In this document: in pieces, positions 55,107 to 56,809 of the stretch
Position numbering within the stretch: position 1 is the first letter of the stretch
How the letters are laid out: every line of letters starts with the position of its first letter
Virus record (IMG/VR): IMGVR_UViG_3300046170_000220
Coordinates: 1-56,809 of that record
From: a virus
DNA: 56,809 nucleotides
Direction: 5' to 3' (one strand)
The notes under the pieces: model-generated
The model's input: the letters and a program-made list of their open reading frames with translations, nothing else
Told to the model about the DNA's origin: nothing
The model's database searches: none
Made by a program: the position numbers and the translations under genes

Positions 55107-56279
55107 ATGCTGCCATTGTTATTAGGATTAGGCGGAAGCGCCATGGCTGGAGCTGGAATGCTTGGCGGCATGGGCGCTCTAACCGCTGGCGCTCTTGGCT
55201 CAGGCCTTGGCTCCTTTGTTGAAACTGGGGATCTTGGCAAAGGCATTGCCACAGGCCTTACATCCTACTTCGGTGGCAAGATGCTTGGCTCCGCCTTTGG
55301 TGGAGGAGCGGATCAAGCGGTAACAGGCCAAGCAACAACAACTCCGGGACTTCAACAGGGATTAGGTCCGCCAGCTTTAAATACAGGAACAATGACGGCG
55401 GCAGAATTAGCAAGTCCAGCATCATTGATGGATCAACAGTTAACCACAAGTGTTATAAACCCATCCAGTTCGGTCCTTCAAACACCACCTCCAGACAGTG
55501 CTGGATTTTTCACAAAGACAGCATTTGATCCCACCAAGGGTGCTGACCTAGGTGGCAGTATGACTGGCGCATTTACTAATTCACAGGTAATGCCGTACAC
55601 TCTTGGCGCTGCTGGTACTACAGCACTGTCAGATCCAAGCACAGCACAGGCATTAGGCCTTATGCCTAAGCCGTATGAGAAGCCAAAAGCTCCAGACATA
55701 CCAGAGTCTGACGCTCCAGAGGACAACATAAGATTCCCCGGATCTGATTATCGTCCGGGCCAGTCCCCAGAGTTTGACTACGGATTTAGCATGTCTAAAT
55801 CTGGTGGCTTGATGTCCCTTAAAGAAGGGGGCGAGACTAGTGAAGGAGAGGTCTCTGGGTTAAACGATAAAGAAATTATCTCAAAGGCCGTAGACGCGAT
55901 TCAGGGCGTCTCTGACAGCCCTCAAGAGGATCTTGGTATATTCCTAGCTAAATTTGGTGAAAGCGCTCTGAGAGACCTTGTAGACCGCGTATCGTCAGGA
56001 GAGCTTGGTGACACGGCGGCACGTTCAGAAGGCGCTGTGCGTGGCCCCGGAGATGGAATGAGTGACATGATCCCAGCAACACTAGAGGGTGAGCAGGATG
56101 TAGTCCTTTCTGATGGTGAGTTCATTGTGCCAGCAGACGTAGTGAGTGGGCTAGGTAACGGTTCATCAGACGCTGGCTCAAAAGCCCTGTATGAAATGAT
56201 GGACCGCGTAAGAGAGATGCGTACTGGAACAACTGAGCAGCCTGACGGTGTACCTCTAACTGAAATGATGCCAGCATGA
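55107..56279 (+). CDS. Gly-rich internal virion protein
   Basis: A 390-residue protein with a Gly/Ala/Leu-rich, membrane-prone N-terminus (LPLLLGLGGSAMAGAGMLGG), a Pro/Thr-rich middle, an acidic helical part, and the conserved end GPGDGMSDMIPA then LSDGEFIVPADVVSGLGNGS and SDAGSKALYEMMDR. That end is a hallmark of a marine phage virion family. It is probably part of the ejection complex. ATGA links it to the GNAT-like gene. Confidence 0.82.
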   Translation: MLPLLLGLGGSAMAGAGMLGGMGALTAGALGSGLGSFVETGDLGKGIATGLTSYFGGKMLGSAFGGGADQAVTGQATTTPGLQQGLGPPALNTGTMTAAELASPASLMDQQLTTSVINPSSSVLQTPPPDSAGFFTKTAFDPTKGADLGGSMTGAFTNSQVMPYTLGAAGTTALSDPSTAQALGLMPKPYEKPKAPDIPESDAPEDNIRFPGSDYRPGQSPEFDYGFSMSKSGGLMSLKEGGETSEGEVSGLNDKEIISKAVDAIQGVSDSPQEDLGIFLAKFGESALRDLVDRVSSGELGDTAARSEGAVRGPGDGMSDMIPATLEGEQDVVLSDGEFIVPADVVSGLGNGSSDAGSKALYEMMDRVREMRTGTTEQPDGVPLTEMMPA

Positions 56280-56695
56280 TTTTCTCAGCCGTTCCTTCAG
56301 AGGCTATAAACCTAGTGTGGGAAGATGTCTTCCCCCTTTTGGGTCCAGCTTTACGGACTGCTGAGGGGAAGTTCCACATTGATGATGTGTATAGAATGAT
56401 ACAGTCAGGACAATACACACTATGGGTTGTTGTCGAAGATGATAAATATATAGCAGCCCTCACAACTAGGGTTTTGGAATATCCATCACGCAGGGCCGTA
56501 GCTATTGATTGGCTTGGCGGAAAAAGAATGAATGAGTGGCTGCCTATAGCTATGGAAACCGTAAAGAAGTACGCAAAAGATATTAATTGCAAACACCTTG
56601 AGGGATATGGCCGTAAGGCTTGGGGCAGGGTATTGGAAAAGCACAACTGGGAGCCAGAATATATTGCTTATAGAATGGAGTTGAGCGATGGGTAA
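56276..56695 (+). CDS. GNAT-like protein, second copy by terminal overlap
   Basis: The same 139-residue gene as 31-450. Here its natural upstream neighbour is visible: ATG 56276 overlaps the stop of the Gly-rich gene (ATGA). It should be counted once. Confidence 0.7.
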   Translation: MIFSAVPSEAINLVWEDVFPLLGPALRTAEGKFHIDDVYRMIQSGQYTLWVVVEDDKYIAALTTRVLEYPSRRAVAIDWLGGKRMNEWLPIAMETVKKYAKDINCKHLEGYGRKAWGRVLEKHNWEPEYIAYRMELSDG

Positions 56696-56809
56696 AGGCG
56701 GCGGATCACCACCCCCTAGCAGTTCTACAGTTACGCAGACTAATCTGCCTGAATATGTAGAGCCGTATTTTAAAAGGCTTCTTGAGCGTACAGAATCAGA
56801 AAGCAAGCG
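56688..56809 (+). CDS. Gln-rich internal protein, cut by window end
   Basis: First 40 codons of the gene at 443-1876, truncated only by the end of the contig. Confidence 0.75.
   Translation, partial: MGKGGGSPPPSSSTVTQTNLPEYVEPYFKRLLERTESESK

Larger units (their letters stand above)
56246..56809. repeat. 564-bp direct terminal repeat, right copy
   Basis: Identical to 1-564. It repeats the end of the Gly-rich gene, the GNAT-like gene and the start of the Gln-rich gene, closing the genome into a circle. Confidence 0.97.

Overview
The window is a complete caudovirus (tailed phage) genome presented as a linear contig. Its first and last 564 bases are identical, so it closes into a circle of about 56,245 bp. 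There are no rRNA, tRNA, CRISPR or insertion-sequence features. The host is probably a marine alphaproteobacterium. That is an inference from style: a GTA-type three-helix holin, a DUF1289 protein, a P22 gp10-like tail hub, a MuF/gpT-like capsid protein, and many small Lys/Gly-rich virion-region proteins like those of uncultured marine podoviruses. No tape-measure, sheath or tube genes are seen, so a short-tailed virion is likely.

Layout. (1) About 53,000 to 13,138 through the circle junction, plus strand: lysis and ejection block. It holds two holin-like proteins, a frame-disrupted metallophosphoesterase, an amidase endolysin, a Gly-rich internal protein, a GNAT-like protein, a Gln-rich coiled-coil protein, a lytic transglycosylase and a giant polyvalent internal protein (about 3,050 residues once frame breaks are repaired). 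(2) 13,259-17,433, minus strand: recombination block with a Cas4-like PD-(D/E)XK exonuclease, a DUF1071/Sak annealing protein, an SSB-like protein with a DDNIPF tail, a Ref-like HNH protein, an AlpA-like regulator and a second PD-(D/E)XK-like protein. (3) 17,500-20,739, plus strand: RusA resolvase and a T7-type primase-helicase, with no DNA or RNA polymerase anywhere on the circle. (4) 20,869-27,026, minus strand: an early-type operon centred on a MoxR-like AAA+ ATPase and a metallopeptidase-VWA partner, with an HNH protein and several unknowns. Its larger gaps carry GC-rich hairpins. (5) 27,159-27,928: a gene-free regulatory region rich in short repeats. (6) 27,929-37,473, plus strand: packaging and head genes (terminases, portal, GroES-like chaperonin, scaffold, major capsid protein), interrupted by a small minus-strand cassette at 28,717-29,029. 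(7) 37,601-52,700, plus strand: decoration, neck, tail hub and fibre genes mixed with small basic proteins. Two fibre proteins are built from 22-residue and 17-residue repeats.

Three signals stand out beyond gene content. A near-palindrome, AGTKC-N4-GAACT, occurs about twelve times, often beside gene starts, and may be a dispersed operator. Two arrays of ACTAGT iterons flank the replication/early half of the genome. All frame breaks found (in the Gln-rich protein, giant protein, tail fibre and phosphoesterase) are best explained by extra single bases, never by clean single losses. This points to insertion-type sequencing or consensus errors rather than gene decay, although true frameshifting cannot be excluded from sequence alone.

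Expected cycle (inference): the injected DNA expresses the two minus-strand blocks and the primase-helicase first. DNA is replicated with a host polymerase plus phage primase-helicase, SSB and annealing/recombination proteins. The plus-strand head, tail and lysis genes follow. The giant internal protein, transglycosylase and Gln/Gly-rich proteins are the likely ejectosome.
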